From NCBI GenBank assembly GCA_964573115.1, contig CAZNIP010000007.1, positions 1 through 56,101 of the forward strand: a stretch of DNA of 56,101 bases, read 5' to 3'. This DNA comes from CAYOID01 sp964573115 (GTDB taxonomy: Bacteria > Desulfobacterota > Desulfovibrionia > Desulfovibrionales > Desulfothermaceae). Positions 8,281 through 17,218 of this stretch are shown here, piece after piece (the stretch's first letter is position 1; the number at the start of each line of letters is the position of its first letter). The notes beneath the pieces are model-generated. The model searched no databases. It saw only the letters and a list, made by a program, of their open reading frames with translations, and was not told where the DNA came from. The position numbers were made by a program, and so were the translations under genes.

Positions 8281-9288
8281 ATGAGAAGCATTCTGAAAGT
8301 GTTGTTTGGTCAACGAACAGTGGTCGTGTTCCTGTCCGCAGTCCTGTGCTGTGCCGTCTTCGGGCTCGTCAACCCGGCGCAGTCCCAAGCTTTTACTCCG
8401 GAAAAAGTCCATTTCCTGATTCCCGGGGGCGCTGGAGGTGGATGGGATGGGACCGCCCGTGGTGTCGGCAAGGCCCTTGTTGACTCAGGGATTTTGGAGG
8501 AAGCAACCTTCGAAAACATGTCCGGGGGTGGCGGGGGCAAGGCCCTCAATCATCTCATCAGCACGGCCAAGCGTCAGCACGGGACCTTGATGGTCAACTC
8601 AGTGCCCATTGTGGTCCGGTCTCTCCGGGGCATTTTCCCCCAGTCCTTTCGCGACACCACGCCCATAGCCTCGGTCATCGCCGACTATGCGGCCTTTATC
8701 GTGCCTGTCAAGTCAAAATACGAAACGTTTGAGCAGGTTGTCGAAGACTTTCAGGAAAACCCAAGCAGCATCAAAGTTGCTGGAGGCTCTGTTCAAGGCG
8801 GCATGGACCACCTTGTGGCCGCACTGGCCTTTCAGGCCGCTGGCGGGGACCCCCTCGATGTCCAGTACATTCCCTACGACGCCGGTGGAAAGGCCATGGC
8901 CGGGCTCCTCTCGGGGGACACCCAGCTCCTGAGCACCGGCTTCAGCGAAGCCGTGGGGCTGGCCAAACAGGGTGAAGTCCGGATGATCGCCGTGACCTCG
9001 GAGGAACGCCTTCCGCAGGCCCCTGACGTTCCCACGCTCATGGAGATGGGCTACGAGGCTTCCTTCGCCAACTGGAGAGGCTTTTTTGGGGCCCCGGGCC
9101 TGCCTGATGAGATGGCCGATGGCTATCGCGAGATGCTGGAAAAAATGTATGACACCCCTGAGTGGGAAGAGATTCGGACCAGGAGGGGTTGGCAGAACCT
9201 GTACAAACCCGGGGACGAGTTCTACAGCTTTCTTGAAAATCAGGAGAAAATCATCGGCGATCTGATGAAAAGGCTCGGTTTCCTCTAA
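8281..9288 (+). CDS. tctC: tripartite tricarboxylate transporter, periplasmic binding protein
   Basis: The 335-residue protein has a cleavable signal peptide (about 1-37, with a hydrophobic stretch and a likely cut after AQSQA), then the TctC/Bug core opening with LIPGGAGGGWDGTAR. It should bind a carboxylate in the periplasm and deliver it to TctAB. A strong AAAGGAGG ribosome site lies 11 bases before ATG 8281. The 99-base gap before it holds no other clear signal. Binding proteins of this family take citrate, tricarballylate, aconitate and many monocarboxylates, so the sequence does not fix the ligand; neighbouring aconitase and isomerase favour a tricarboxylate. Confidence 0.9.
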   Translation: MRSILKVLFGQRTVVVFLSAVLCCAVFGLVNPAQSQAFTPEKVHFLIPGGAGGGWDGTARGVGKALVDSGILEEATFENMSGGGGGKALNHLISTAKRQHGTLMVNSVPIVVRSLRGIFPQSFRDTTPIASVIADYAAFIVPVKSKYETFEQVVEDFQENPSSIKVAGGSVQGGMDHLVAALAFQAAGGDPLDVQYIPYDAGGKAMAGLLSGDTQLLSTGFSEAVGLAKQGEVRMIAVTSEERLPQAPDVPTLMEMGYEASFANWRGFFGAPGLPDEMADGYREMLEKMYDTPEWEEIRTRRGWQNLYKPGDEFYSFLENQEKIIGDLMKRLGFL

Positions 9289-9305
9289 GCTGGAAGGATG
9301 GACCC

Positions 9306-9788
9306 ATGCGAAAGGACAAGTACGGCGCTCTGTTTTTCCTTTTGATCTCGGTTGCCTATGGGTTAAAGGCTTTTGATATTCCCTTGACCATCCTGGCCCA
9401 AAGGGAAACATTCAATGCCCGGACCTTGCCTATTGGTCTGGCCATTGCCGGAGTTGTCCTTTCGTTCTTGATTCTGGTGCTGCCATCCGTGGATGAGAAG
9501 GATGGCAGCGCCACCCTGAAACAGGCCGTTTCCGGGCTGGACTGGAAGCGGGTCTTTCTGCTCCTGGGCCTGATGGTCTTTTACGGGCTGATCATGAAGT
9601 TTCTGGGGTTCGTGATCGCGTCAGTCCTCTTTCTCATGGGCGGCATGTGGGTCCTGGGGGAGCGACGCTGGTGGCTCATGCTGCTGTCAGCCATACCCCT
9701 GGTCCTTTTCATCTGGGTCCTCATGGCTCAACTCCTGGGGATGTACATCGCTCCCGGTGAAATCTTTTATATTCTAGGGGTCATATGA
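9306..9788 (+). CDS. tctB: tripartite tricarboxylate transporter, small membrane subunit
   Basis: The 160-residue protein has four hydrophobic segments (roughly 8-25, 38-56, 79-98 and 102-150 as a split pair) and the size and position of TctB. It forms the small integral-membrane subunit of the sodium-driven uptake system. It starts 17 bases after tctC and its stop overlaps the tctA start in an ATGA arrangement, so the stoichiometry is probably kept by translational coupling. TctB proteins are poorly conserved, and the call depends partly on gene order. Confidence 0.85.
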   Translation: MRKDKYGALFFLLISVAYGLKAFDIPLTILAQRETFNARTLPIGLAIAGVVLSFLILVLPSVDEKDGSATLKQAVSGLDWKRVFLLLGLMVFYGLIMKFLGFVIASVLFLMGGMWVLGERRWWLMLLSAIPLVLFIWVLMAQLLGMYIAPGEIFYILGVI

Positions 9789-11317
9789 TGTGGGAAGGCA
9801 TGCTTCCGGGGATCATGCTCGGGATCAAGACGGTCGCGGTCCCCATCAACGTGCTCATTGTCATGGTCGGCTGTTTTGTGGGCAGCATCATCGGCATGCT
9901 GCCCGGTCTCGGGCCGATCACGGCTGTGGCCCTCCTGGTGCCGCTGACCTACAGCTTTGACCCGGCAACCGGGATGATCCTCCTGGCCGGGGTCTACTAT
10001 GGGGCCATCTTTGGCGGTTCAACCTGCTCGATCCTCATCAACGCCCCGGGAGAGGCAGCTACAGTGGCCACGACCTTTGACGGCTACCCCCTGGCCCAAA
10101 AGGGGTTCCCGGGCAAAGCCCTGGCCATTGCAGCCTATTCATCCTTTGCCGGGGGGACCATCTCGGTCATTTTCCTCATGCTCGCTGCCCCTCTGCTGGC
10201 CACGGTCTCAAAGAGCTTTCAGTCCTCGGACTACTTCGCCCTCATGGTCCTGGGTCTGACGTCGGTGTCCGCTTTTGCCGGCAGGGGCGGGTTCCTCAAG
10301 GCCGTGCTCATGGTGGTCTTCGGGCTGATGCTCTCCACTGTGGGGACTGACCAGAACTCCGGATTTCAACGGTACACCTTCGGGTCCATGAACCTCCTGG
10401 ACGGGATCAGTTTTCTGCTCCTGGCCATGGCCACCTACGCCCTGACCGAGGCGCTCATGCTCATCCTGAAGAGGGAGCAGGTTTCCGACGGGTTCAAACC
10501 ATCTGCTATCGGGGGGATGAAGAGCCTTGTCGTGACCAAGAAGGAGTTCAAGCTGATCATCCCCTCTATCCTCAGGTCCTCCGGTCTGGGATTCCTCATT
10601 GGGGTCCTGCCCGGCTCTGGGGGCACGCTGGGCTCCTTTCTCTCCTACGGCATGGAGCGGAATCTGGCCAAGGCAGATGAGCGGGCAAAATTCGGCAAGG
10701 GAAGCCTGCGCGGGCTGGCCGCCCCGGAAGCCGGGAACAACGCCGCCAGTTCGGGGTCGTTTGTGCCCTTGCTCACGCTGGGCATTCCCGGGTCAGGGAC
10801 CACCGCGGTCATGCTCGGGGCTTTGATCGCCTATGGCATCGAGCCAGGCCCGAGGATGTTCGTCGACCGCCCGGACGTGTTCTGGGGGGTGATCATGTCC
10901 ATGTATCTTGGGAACGTGATCCTGCTCATCCTCAACCTGCCCCTGATCCCCTACTTCGCCAGACTCCTGGCCGTGCCCAAGAACATTCTTGTCCCGGCCA
11001 TCCTGTTTTTCTCCTTCATCGGGGTCTACCTGGTCACCTTCAACACCTTTGACATCTACATGATGATCCTGCTGTGCGTGGTGGCCCTCTTCCTCCGGCT
11101 CATGGACTACCCCATGGCCCCCCTCCTGCTTGGGTTCATCCTCGGGGGGCTCATGGAGAACAACCTCAGGAGGGCCCTGGCCATCTATGACGGCTCCTTC
11201 GCCTTTCTGTGGGAAAGGGAACTGACCCTGGGGATCATGATCCTGACCCTGGTCATCCTGATCATCCCCCTGATCCGGTTCGTCTACACCTGGGTGAGGG
11301 AAAGGGGGCAGGCATAG
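9785..11317 (+). CDS. tctA: tripartite tricarboxylate transporter, large membrane subunit
   Basis: The 510-residue, strongly hydrophobic protein is the TctA transporter core. Near the N-terminus it has the family motif GMLPGLGPITAVALLVPLT and YGAIFGGSTCSILINAPGE, and a second pseudo-repeat with GVLPGSGGTLGSFLSYG and PLLTLGIPGSGTTAVMLGA. It should move the carboxylate across the inner membrane using the sodium gradient, fed by TctC. The start ATG overlaps the tctB stop; a second ATG follows one codon later. Downstream comes a PrpF-like isomerase 16 bases away, in the same operon. Confidence 0.95.
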   Translation: MMWEGMLPGIMLGIKTVAVPINVLIVMVGCFVGSIIGMLPGLGPITAVALLVPLTYSFDPATGMILLAGVYYGAIFGGSTCSILINAPGEAATVATTFDGYPLAQKGFPGKALAIAAYSSFAGGTISVIFLMLAAPLLATVSKSFQSSDYFALMVLGLTSVSAFAGRGGFLKAVLMVVFGLMLSTVGTDQNSGFQRYTFGSMNLLDGISFLLLAMATYALTEALMLILKREQVSDGFKPSAIGGMKSLVVTKKEFKLIIPSILRSSGLGFLIGVLPGSGGTLGSFLSYGMERNLAKADERAKFGKGSLRGLAAPEAGNNAASSGSFVPLLTLGIPGSGTTAVMLGALIAYGIEPGPRMFVDRPDVFWGVIMSMYLGNVILLILNLPLIPYFARLLAVPKNILVPAILFFSFIGVYLVTFNTFDIYMMILLCVVALFLRLMDYPMAPLLLGFILGGLMENNLRRALAIYDGSFAFLWERELTLGIMILTLVILIIPLIRFVYTWVRERGQA

Positions 11318-11333
11318 GCATTCCGGAGACGAC

Positions 11334-12500
11334 ATGCAGCGCCGCATTCCAGCAGTGTACATGCGAGGGGGAACGAGCAAGGGCGTCTTCTTCCACACTC
11401 GCCATCTTCCGCACGATGCGGACCTCAGGGATCGGGTCATCCTGGCTGTCCTGGGCAGCCCTGACCCGAACAGACGGCAGATCAACGGACTGGGCGGGGC
11501 GACCTCGAGCACGAGCAAAGTGGTCATGATCAACCCCTCCGGGAGACCAGACCATGATGTGGACTACACCTTCGGCCAGGTCAGCATCGATTCACCGTTT
11601 GTGGACTATAACGGCAACTGCGGGAACCTGTCTTCCGGAGTCGGGCCTTTTGCCGTGGATGAAGGGCTGGTTCAGGTCAAGGAGCCCAGCACCCAGGTCA
11701 GGATCTACCAGGTCAACACCCAGAAGACCATTGTGGCCGAAGTCCCGGTGAGGAACGGCCTGTCCAATGAAGAAGGCACCTTTTCCATCGACGGCATCCC
11801 AGGGACCGGGGGGGAGATCAGACTCAGGTTTCTCGACCCCGGGGGGTCGAAGACAGGGGCGCTCCTGCCCACCGGGTCTCCCCTGGACACGCTGGATCTC
11901 GGACCCAACGGCCGGATCGAGGTGTCCATCGTTGATGCGGGCAATCCAGCCGTCTTCGTCAGGGCGCACGATATCGGGCTTCAGGGGACAGAAAACGCAG
12001 ACGGGGAGCTCGGACCGCGCGCCCCTGGTCTGCTGGAGGACATCCGCAGGCATGCCGCCTGCAGGCTGGGTTTTGCCTCCACGCCGGAGGAGGCAGGAGA
12101 GAGCAGTCAGGCTGTTCCCAAGATCGTTTTCTGCAGCAGCCCCCAGACGTATGCGGACCTCTCAGGAAGGCTCATCGAGCCAGGGGACATCGACCTGACC
12201 GCAAGGGTCATCTCCATGGGGGCCCTGCACAAGGCCTTTGCCGTCACAGCAGCCATCTGCACAGCTGGAGCGGCTCAGATTGAAGGCACCGTGGTCCATG
12301 AGCTGGCTCGAATCGATCATCACCCCGATGTCCGGGTGGGGCACCCCGGGGGCGTTCTTCCGGTTGGGGCCAGGGTGACGAAATGCGGTGACCGGGCCCA
12401 TTTCGAGGAAGCCGTGCTCGAGCGGACAGCCCGTCGACTCATGGAAGGGTCAGTCCTCGTCCCGGCGGCAACGTTTTTTCAAGGTGAGGAGTATGCCTGA
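11334..12500 (+). CDS. PrpF-family isomerase (aconitate / methylaconitate / oxalomesaconate type)
   Basis: The 388-residue protein belongs to the PrpF family of two-domain isomerases related to diaminopimelate epimerase. It opens with YMRGGTSKGVFF, carries GGATSSTSK (Lys62) and YNGNCGNLSSGVGPFA (Cys96); the equivalent Lys and Cys are the proposed acid/base residues of PrpF. Family members shift or isomerise double bonds in 2-methylaconitate, trans-aconitate and 4-oxalomesaconate. Next to a tricarboxylate transporter and aconitase, trans- to cis-aconitate isomerisation is the most economical idea, but methylaconitate is not excluded. It starts 16 bases after tctA and overlaps the following gene by 8 bases. 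Confidence 0.85.
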   Translation: MQRRIPAVYMRGGTSKGVFFHTRHLPHDADLRDRVILAVLGSPDPNRRQINGLGGATSSTSKVVMINPSGRPDHDVDYTFGQVSIDSPFVDYNGNCGNLSSGVGPFAVDEGLVQVKEPSTQVRIYQVNTQKTIVAEVPVRNGLSNEEGTFSIDGIPGTGGEIRLRFLDPGGSKTGALLPTGSPLDTLDLGPNGRIEVSIVDAGNPAVFVRAHDIGLQGTENADGELGPRAPGLLEDIRRHAACRLGFASTPEEAGESSQAVPKIVFCSSPQTYADLSGRLIEPGDIDLTARVISMGALHKAFAVTAAICTAGAAQIEGTVVHELARIDHHPDVRVGHPGGVLPVGARVTKCGDRAHFEEAVLERTARRLMEGSVLVPAATFFQGEEYA

Positions 12501-12987
12501 AGTCGTCAACCTCCTGATTTGTCTGGCCGTCGGCTGCATCGGCGGAATTGTCGGATCGCAGCTGAAAGTCCCCGCTGGAACCCTGACCGGGAGCATTGTC
12601 TTTGTCATCCTCTTCAAGCTGTTGACCCAGCAGGCATGGGCTGTGCCAAGGAACTACAACTTTGTCTGCCAGATCCTTCTGGGCGTACTCATCGCCTCAT
12701 CCTTCACCCCAGGGATGTTCAAAGAGCTCGGTCAGCTCGTCCTGCCGGTGACCTTGTCAGCCTTCATCCTCATGGTCACAGGACTGATGCTGACCTTTGT
12801 CTTTGTGAAGATCGGCTGGCTCGATTTCCCAACAGCCTACCTGGGAACCAACCCCGGGGCCATGAGCGCGATGATCCCCATGGCTGCCGATGCCTCCATC
12901 AATGCCACGACCATTTTCTGTTTCCATTTTTTTCGAATCCTGCTCATCGCGCTCATCGCCCCATTCCTTTTCAAGATCCTCTCCTGA
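12493..12987 (+). CDS. half-size AbrB-type membrane protein
   Basis: The 164-residue product is almost entirely membrane segments. It resembles one half of the 'AbrB duplication' membrane family (not the DNA-binding AbrB), with GGIVGSQLKVPAGTLTGSIV near the N-terminus and YLGTNPGAMSAMIPMAAD before the last helix. Full-length members are about 350 residues with two such repeats, so this one would have to dimerise. I set the start at ATG 12493 because AAGGTGAGG lies just upstream and the longer frame reads through the prpF end without membrane character. As last gene of the transporter operon it may assist uptake or export; its function is unknown. Confidence 0.7.
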   Translation: MPEVVNLLICLAVGCIGGIVGSQLKVPAGTLTGSIVFVILFKLLTQQAWAVPRNYNFVCQILLGVLIASSFTPGMFKELGQLVLPVTLSAFILMVTGLMLTFVFVKIGWLDFPTAYLGTNPGAMSAMIPMAADASINATTIFCFHFFRILLIALIAPFLFKILS

Positions 12988-13499
12988 CTGAGTTCGGCAA
13001 GAGCGAGCTCCTGTCGGTTCAGGACCTGGAAGACATCGGCTTCAACAAAGACCCGGTCCCTGCGCCCTCCAGGACAACGCTCCCTTCCGCGATGTGATTC
13101 AGCTGCCGAGGACCCATTGCCCCGGCAGCTGATGAAGCATCTCTCCATGTTCCTACCGCAGTGATGGCATAACTTCCTGGCCCGGAATGCGGGCATCCTT
13201 CTGGAACGGGTCGTGAAAGACCTTCTTTCATGTTCTGAGTTTCTTGACAAAAAAAGACATGAGGGCTTAGGCTTAAAAATAAAAACGGCCTTTTTGACTG
13301 AGGCCTTTCAGGCACACGGGACAACAGAATGTCAGACTCATCTGCTGGAGTCATGCATAGGAGTGTCGCCTGATTCATGGCAAGGACAGCAGATGCCCGG
13401 CAACTTCCTGACCGGCGAGTCGCTGCGGGCAAAGGGTGAAGCTGACACCCGAAAGCACGATCTTTTTTTATCCCCAAACAAGCCAAAGGGCGTGATGCG
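12988..13499. other. intergenic region before the osmoprotectant operon
   Basis: These 512 bases separate the tricarboxylate operon from the OpuC-type operon. I see no convincing gene. The first ~60 bases read in one frame as a short stretch resembling a DUF1127 tail (SVQDLEDIG), without an obvious start. An A/T-rich block around 13240-13290 has a perfect TTGACA (13244-13249) with a weak TAGGCT 18 bases downstream, a possible promoter. GGCCT/AGGCC and GGGTG/CACCC small stems lie further on, and a T-run at 13464-13470. No known riboswitch class could be assigned. Confidence 0.5.
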
Positions 13500-14165
13500 A
13501 TGATCAGAGCTTGGGAATACTTGATGAAAAATCCGGACATGGTCATCGGCTGGGCCGTGGATCACCTGATGATCATCGGCGTGGCCATCTCCATTTCCAC
13601 GGTCCTGGGGATCATCATCGGGGTCATCATTTCCGTGCCCGGCCGGGAGGCCCTGGCCGACACCGTGCTCTACCTGGCCGAGATCGTGATGACCATCCCC
13701 AGCATGGCCCTGTTCGGCCTGCTCATGCTCATCCTGGCCGGGATCGGTCTTTCAGCCATCGGCTTCCTTCCAGCTGTCATCGCCCTCATCGTCTATGGGC
13801 AGCTCCCCATCCTGCGCAACACCCACATTGCCATCAAATCCGTAGATCCGCACATGATAGAGGCCGGCAGGGGCATGGGCATGAGCAACTGGCAGATTCT
13901 GTTCAAGGTGGAGCTGCCCCTGGCCTTGCCGGTCATTCTGGCCGGGTTGCGCAACTCCATCGTCCTGCTCATCGGCATCGCGGCCATCGCCGCCCTGATT
14001 GGGGCCGGGGGTCTCGGCGTGCCGATCTTTCGCGGCCTGCGGACGGCCCGCTACGACCTGATCGTCATCGGGGGCGTGACGGTGTCCATCTTTGCCCTGA
14101 TCATCGATGGCTTCATGACATTGCTCGAGCGGTGGATCACGCCGCGGGGGCTCAAAAGAGGGTGA
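13500..14165 (+). CDS. osmoprotectant (betaine/choline/carnitine) ABC importer permease
   Basis: The 221-residue protein is a single-domain OpuCB/YehW-type permease. It has five or six membrane helices and the ABC-binding loop in EAGRGMGMSNWQILFKVELPLALPVI (about 121-146), where EA...G contacts the ATPase. It should form half of the channel with the second permease at 15284. Start ATG 13500 lacks a strong ribosome site; ATG 13524 is an alternative. Four genes at 13500-17039 make a complete importer in the order permease, ATPase, permease, binding protein. The family takes up glycine betaine, choline or carnitine; substrate is not fixed by sequence. Confidence 0.88.
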   Translation: MIRAWEYLMKNPDMVIGWAVDHLMIIGVAISISTVLGIIIGVIISVPGREALADTVLYLAEIVMTIPSMALFGLLMLILAGIGLSAIGFLPAVIALIVYGQLPILRNTHIAIKSVDPHMIEAGRGMGMSNWQILFKVELPLALPVILAGLRNSIVLLIGIAAIAALIGAGGLGVPIFRGLRTARYDLIVIGGVTVSIFALIIDGFMTLLERWITPRGLKRG

Positions 14166-14171
14166 CAGTCC

Positions 14172-15287
14172 ATGATCGAACTCGAGAACGTGACCAAGAC
14201 CTTTGCTGATGGAACCACAGCTGTCGACGATGTGAGCTTCAAGGTCGAACAGGGAGAGCTCTGTGTCCTGCTCGGACCTTCAGGGTGCGGCAAGACCACG
14301 ACCATGAAGATGATCAACCGGCTGGTTCCCATGAGCAAGGGCAGGATCCTCCTGGACGGGAAGGATGTCCTGAACTTCAGGGACACCGAGCTGCGCAAGC
14401 AGATCGGCTACGCCATACAGGAAATCGGCCTCTTCCCGCACATGACCGTGGCCGAGAACATCGAAGTGGTTCCTGAGCTCAGGGGGTGGGCCAAGGCCAA
14501 GCGCAGGGATCGGGCCGCTCAGCTGCTGGAGATGGTCAAGCTCAAGCCTGATGAGTTCATGGACCGATACCCCAAGGAGCTGTCCGGGGGGCAGCGACAA
14601 AGGGTCGGTGTTGCCCGGTCCCTGGGGGCTGATCCGGAATACCTCCTCATGGACGAGCCCTTCGGGGCCATCGACCCGATCACCAGGGTGGACCTGCAGA
14701 ACGAGTTTCTGAAGATCCAGCAGGACATCAGGAAGACCATTGTCTTTGTCACCCATGACATCTACGAGGCCATCAAGATGGGGGACAAGGTGGCCCTGAT
14801 GAATGGCGGCCGGCTCATTCAGTTCGACAGCCCCTTCAACATCCTCTTCAACCCCAGGGACTCCTTTGTTTCAGATTTTGTCGGCCGGGACAGGGCCCTC
14901 AAAGGGCTGCAGCTCATCAGGGCCAAGGAGGTCATGCGCCAGTCCGTGACGACGGTGACAGAGACCGAGATGGTGGAGGACGTCAGGAGCAGGGTCGGGA
15001 CGGAGCATGACCGGGATGAGATTCCGGTGGTCAAGGAGGACGGGGCCTTTGCCGGGTTCGTCAACCTTCAGGAGGCGGAGTCAGGGCCTGTCAAGGACCA
15101 TCTCATCCACGCCAGGGCCAAGGCGTCCTTGGACACCGTCCTGGACGAGGCGCTCTCGATCATGCTCAGCGGGGAAAGGAACCTGCTGGCCATGCTCGAC
15201 AACGAGCAACGGGTCAAGGGCGTCCTGGCCTTTTCCGATATTCAGAGGGCCCTGAGCGATGCTGATCAATCGAGAGGGTCGCTATGA
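14172..15287 (+). CDS. osmoprotectant ABC importer ATPase with CBS domains
   Basis: The 371-residue protein has an ABC domain (1-240) with Walker A GPSGCGKTT, Q-loop near QEIGLFPHMT, signature LSGGQRQR, Walker B YLLMDEPFGAID and the switch His in VTHD. Residues ~250-371 form a tandem CBS pair. In OpuA-like transporters such pairs sense ionic strength or nucleotides and gate transport, so uptake here is probably controlled osmotically. It lies 6 bases after the first permease and overlaps the second permease by 4 bases. It matches OpuCA/ProV-type proteins in length and order. Confidence 0.93.
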   Translation: MIELENVTKTFADGTTAVDDVSFKVEQGELCVLLGPSGCGKTTTMKMINRLVPMSKGRILLDGKDVLNFRDTELRKQIGYAIQEIGLFPHMTVAENIEVVPELRGWAKAKRRDRAAQLLEMVKLKPDEFMDRYPKELSGGQRQRVGVARSLGADPEYLLMDEPFGAIDPITRVDLQNEFLKIQQDIRKTIVFVTHDIYEAIKMGDKVALMNGGRLIQFDSPFNILFNPRDSFVSDFVGRDRALKGLQLIRAKEVMRQSVTTVTETEMVEDVRSRVGTEHDRDEIPVVKEDGAFAGFVNLQEAESGPVKDHLIHARAKASLDTVLDEALSIMLSGERNLLAMLDNEQRVKGVLAFSDIQRALSDADQSRGSL

Positions 15288-16009
15288 AACGTGAAGTCGT
15301 GCTCGTGGTCTTTCTGGCCGTGCTCCTGGCCATCACCGTCTGGGTCACCAGCCTGGGCAAGGTGGGCATCTACTCCACCTTCACCTGGGAGCAGATCTTC
15401 TACTGCAGCTGGTCCCACCTGGAGATGGTCGTCGTGGCCGTGCTCATCGGCTCCGTGATCGGCGTGCCCCTGGGCGTGATCGTCACCAGGCCCGGACTGA
15501 CTCGACTCTCAGTACCGGTCATCGGCGGGGCGAACATCGGCCAGACCATCCCCAGCCTGGCGGTCATCGCCATCATGGCCCCGATCCTGGGTTTCGGCTT
15601 CCAGTCGGCCATCGTGGCCCTTTTCATCTACGGCCTCCTGCCCATTGTCCGCAATTCCTTCACGAGCATCAAGAACATCGATCCGGCCATCATCGAGGCG
15701 GCCAGGGGCATGGGCATGAGCCGCAGCCAGGTTGCCAGGCGGATCGAGCTCCCCCTGGCCAGGCCGGTCATCATGACCGGAATCCGGGTCTCCACGGTCA
15801 TCACTGTGGGTACGGCCGAGCTGGCGGTTCTGGTGGGCGGGGCCGGCCTGGGCAAGATCACCCTGACCGGTGTCTTTGCCAGGGAGTCGCTGATCATCCT
15901 GCAGGGGGCCGCCCCGACTGCAGCCATGGCCATCATTCTTGGCTTCATCCTGGAGAGGATCGAGGCCTGGCTGACGCCCCGGGGCCTGAAGATCGAACGG
16001 CAGGTTTGA
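15284..16009 (+). CDS. osmoprotectant ABC importer, second permease
   Basis: The 241-residue protein is the partner permease, related to the gene at 13500 (EAARGMGMSRSQVARRIELPLARPVI near 145 is the shared ATPase-contact loop). It begins with a longer N-terminal hydrophobic segment and ends with a basic tail. Start ATG 15284 overlaps the ATPase stop. A 70-base gap separates it from the binding-protein gene. Two different permeases around one ATPase is the OpuB/OpuC arrangement rather than the ProW single-permease type. Confidence 0.9.
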   Translation: MKREVVLVVFLAVLLAITVWVTSLGKVGIYSTFTWEQIFYCSWSHLEMVVVAVLIGSVIGVPLGVIVTRPGLTRLSVPVIGGANIGQTIPSLAVIAIMAPILGFGFQSAIVALFIYGLLPIVRNSFTSIKNIDPAIIEAARGMGMSRSQVARRIELPLARPVIMTGIRVSTVITVGTAELAVLVGGAGLGKITLTGVFARESLIILQGAAPTAAMAIILGFILERIEAWLTPRGLKIERQV

Positions 16010-16079
16010 AGAGCCATACACCCGGAGCAGGGTGAAATGTTGACTCTGGTGTGAAATCCACTCAACAAGGAGGTTTGTT

Positions 16080-17039
16080 ATGCGTGGACTGATGAGGCGA
16101 ATCAGTGTGGTGGTGTTGGCGAGCGTCTTTGTGCTTGCCGGCGCCCTGGGCGTGGCCGGGGCCGAGAAGCATGTTGTTGTGGGCAACAAGAACTTCACCG
16201 AACAGTACATCGTGGGTCAGATGATCAAGCAGCTCCTGGAAGATCGAGGCTTCGAGGTCGATCTCAAGTCGGATCTGACCTCCATGGCCCTCAGGGGCGG
16301 GCTGGAATCAGGCGACCTTGAGATCTGCGCCGAGTACACAGGTACGGCCTGGATGACTCACCTGCAGAAGGAGTACAAGCCGGAGATGGATCACCGGGAT
16401 GTGTTTGAAGGGGTCAAAGAGGTCGACAGCGAGAACGGCTTCACCTGGCTCCATCCCATCTGGAACAACAACACCTATGCCCTGGCCTGCTGGCAGGAGT
16501 TCACCGACGAAAACGGCCTGGAGACCCTGTCCGATTTTGCGGCCTATTGCCGGGAACATGAGGGCAAAATTTCGACCTTCGTGGACTTTGAGTTCTCGAC
16601 CCGTCCCGACGGCCTGCCGGCTCTGGAAGAGCACTACAACTTCCACATCCCGGAGTCTCATCTCAAGACCGGGGCCCCTGGCGCTTCGGTTTTGGGGTTG
16701 AAGAACAAGCAGGCCAAGGTGGGCATGGTCTTTGGCACTGATGCCGCCATTGCCGAAAACAACTGGGTCGTGCTCAAGGACGACAAGTCCTTCTTCCCGC
16801 CTTACGACCTGGCCCCCTGCATCCGGGACGAGGTCCTGGAGGAGTATCCGGAAGTGGAGAAGATCATCCTGGAGCTGGTTCGCTCCTTCCCAGGGGGCGA
16901 TGAGTGGGCGACCACCGACCTGGTGGCCGAGAGCCAGACAGTCTGGCAGGAGCTCAACGCCAGGGTGGACATTGATCAGATGCAGCCCAGGGAAGTGGCC
17001 CACGATTACCTCGTGGAACACGGCCTGGTCAGCGAGTAA
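16080..17039 (+). CDS. osmoprotectant-binding protein (OpuAC/OpuCC type)
   Basis: The 319-residue protein carries a signal peptide (about 1-28, ending AGALGVAGAEK) followed by the family opening VVVGNKNFTEQYIVGQM and the SGDLEICAEYTGT segment. No lipobox cysteine is present, so it should be a soluble periplasmic protein. It binds quaternary ammonium compounds such as glycine betaine, choline or carnitine through an aromatic cage, which I cannot place confidently. AAGGAGG lies upstream of ATG 16080. It is the last transporter gene, 179 bases before AOR on the same strand. Confidence 0.9.
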   Translation: MRGLMRRISVVVLASVFVLAGALGVAGAEKHVVVGNKNFTEQYIVGQMIKQLLEDRGFEVDLKSDLTSMALRGGLESGDLEICAEYTGTAWMTHLQKEYKPEMDHRDVFEGVKEVDSENGFTWLHPIWNNNTYALACWQEFTDENGLETLSDFAAYCREHEGKISTFVDFEFSTRPDGLPALEEHYNFHIPESHLKTGAPGASVLGLKNKQAKVGMVFGTDAAIAENNWVVLKDDKSFFPPYDLAPCIRDEVLEEYPEVEKIILELVRSFPGGDEWATTDLVAESQTVWQELNARVDIDQMQPREVAHDYLVEHGLVSE

Positions 17040-17218
17040 ACCCTCATTGGGCCTGGAACAGGAGGGCCCCGATGCCATCGGGTCTGGCCCTGAGACAGGA
17101 CATCGAGCAGGGGTCGGGATGTTTCCCCCGGCCCCTCTTGTTTTGGGTCCCTGCCAGGGAGGGCCCGCTCTCGAACACAGATGAAGCGGCAACAAGGGTC
17201 TTGAACAGGGAGATTGCC

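Noticed and set aside
9999..10826. Alternative frames within tctA
   Set aside because: Low-complexity Arg/Ser/Pro-rich translations without ribosome sites, produced by GC skew in the true gene.
12985..13097. Short frame resembling a DUF1127 tail (SELLSVQDLEDIG)
   Set aside because: It has no plausible start or ribosome site and is only an in-frame extension of sequence inside the preceding membrane-protein gene; the similarity is short.
13360..13475. Possible riboswitch before the osmoprotectant operon (GATGCCCGGCAAC recalls SAM-I core)
   Set aside because: The remaining conserved parts of the SAM-I fold and its closing stem are not visible, and the gene context gives no support.
13213..13503. 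96-codon open frame upstream of the first permease
   Set aside because: No family resemblance, no ribosome site, and it overlaps the likely promoter region.
17072..17218. Longer N-terminus for AOR
   Set aside because: The 49 added residues are unlike any AOR N-terminus; ATG 17219 has a ribosome site and starts at the conserved domain.
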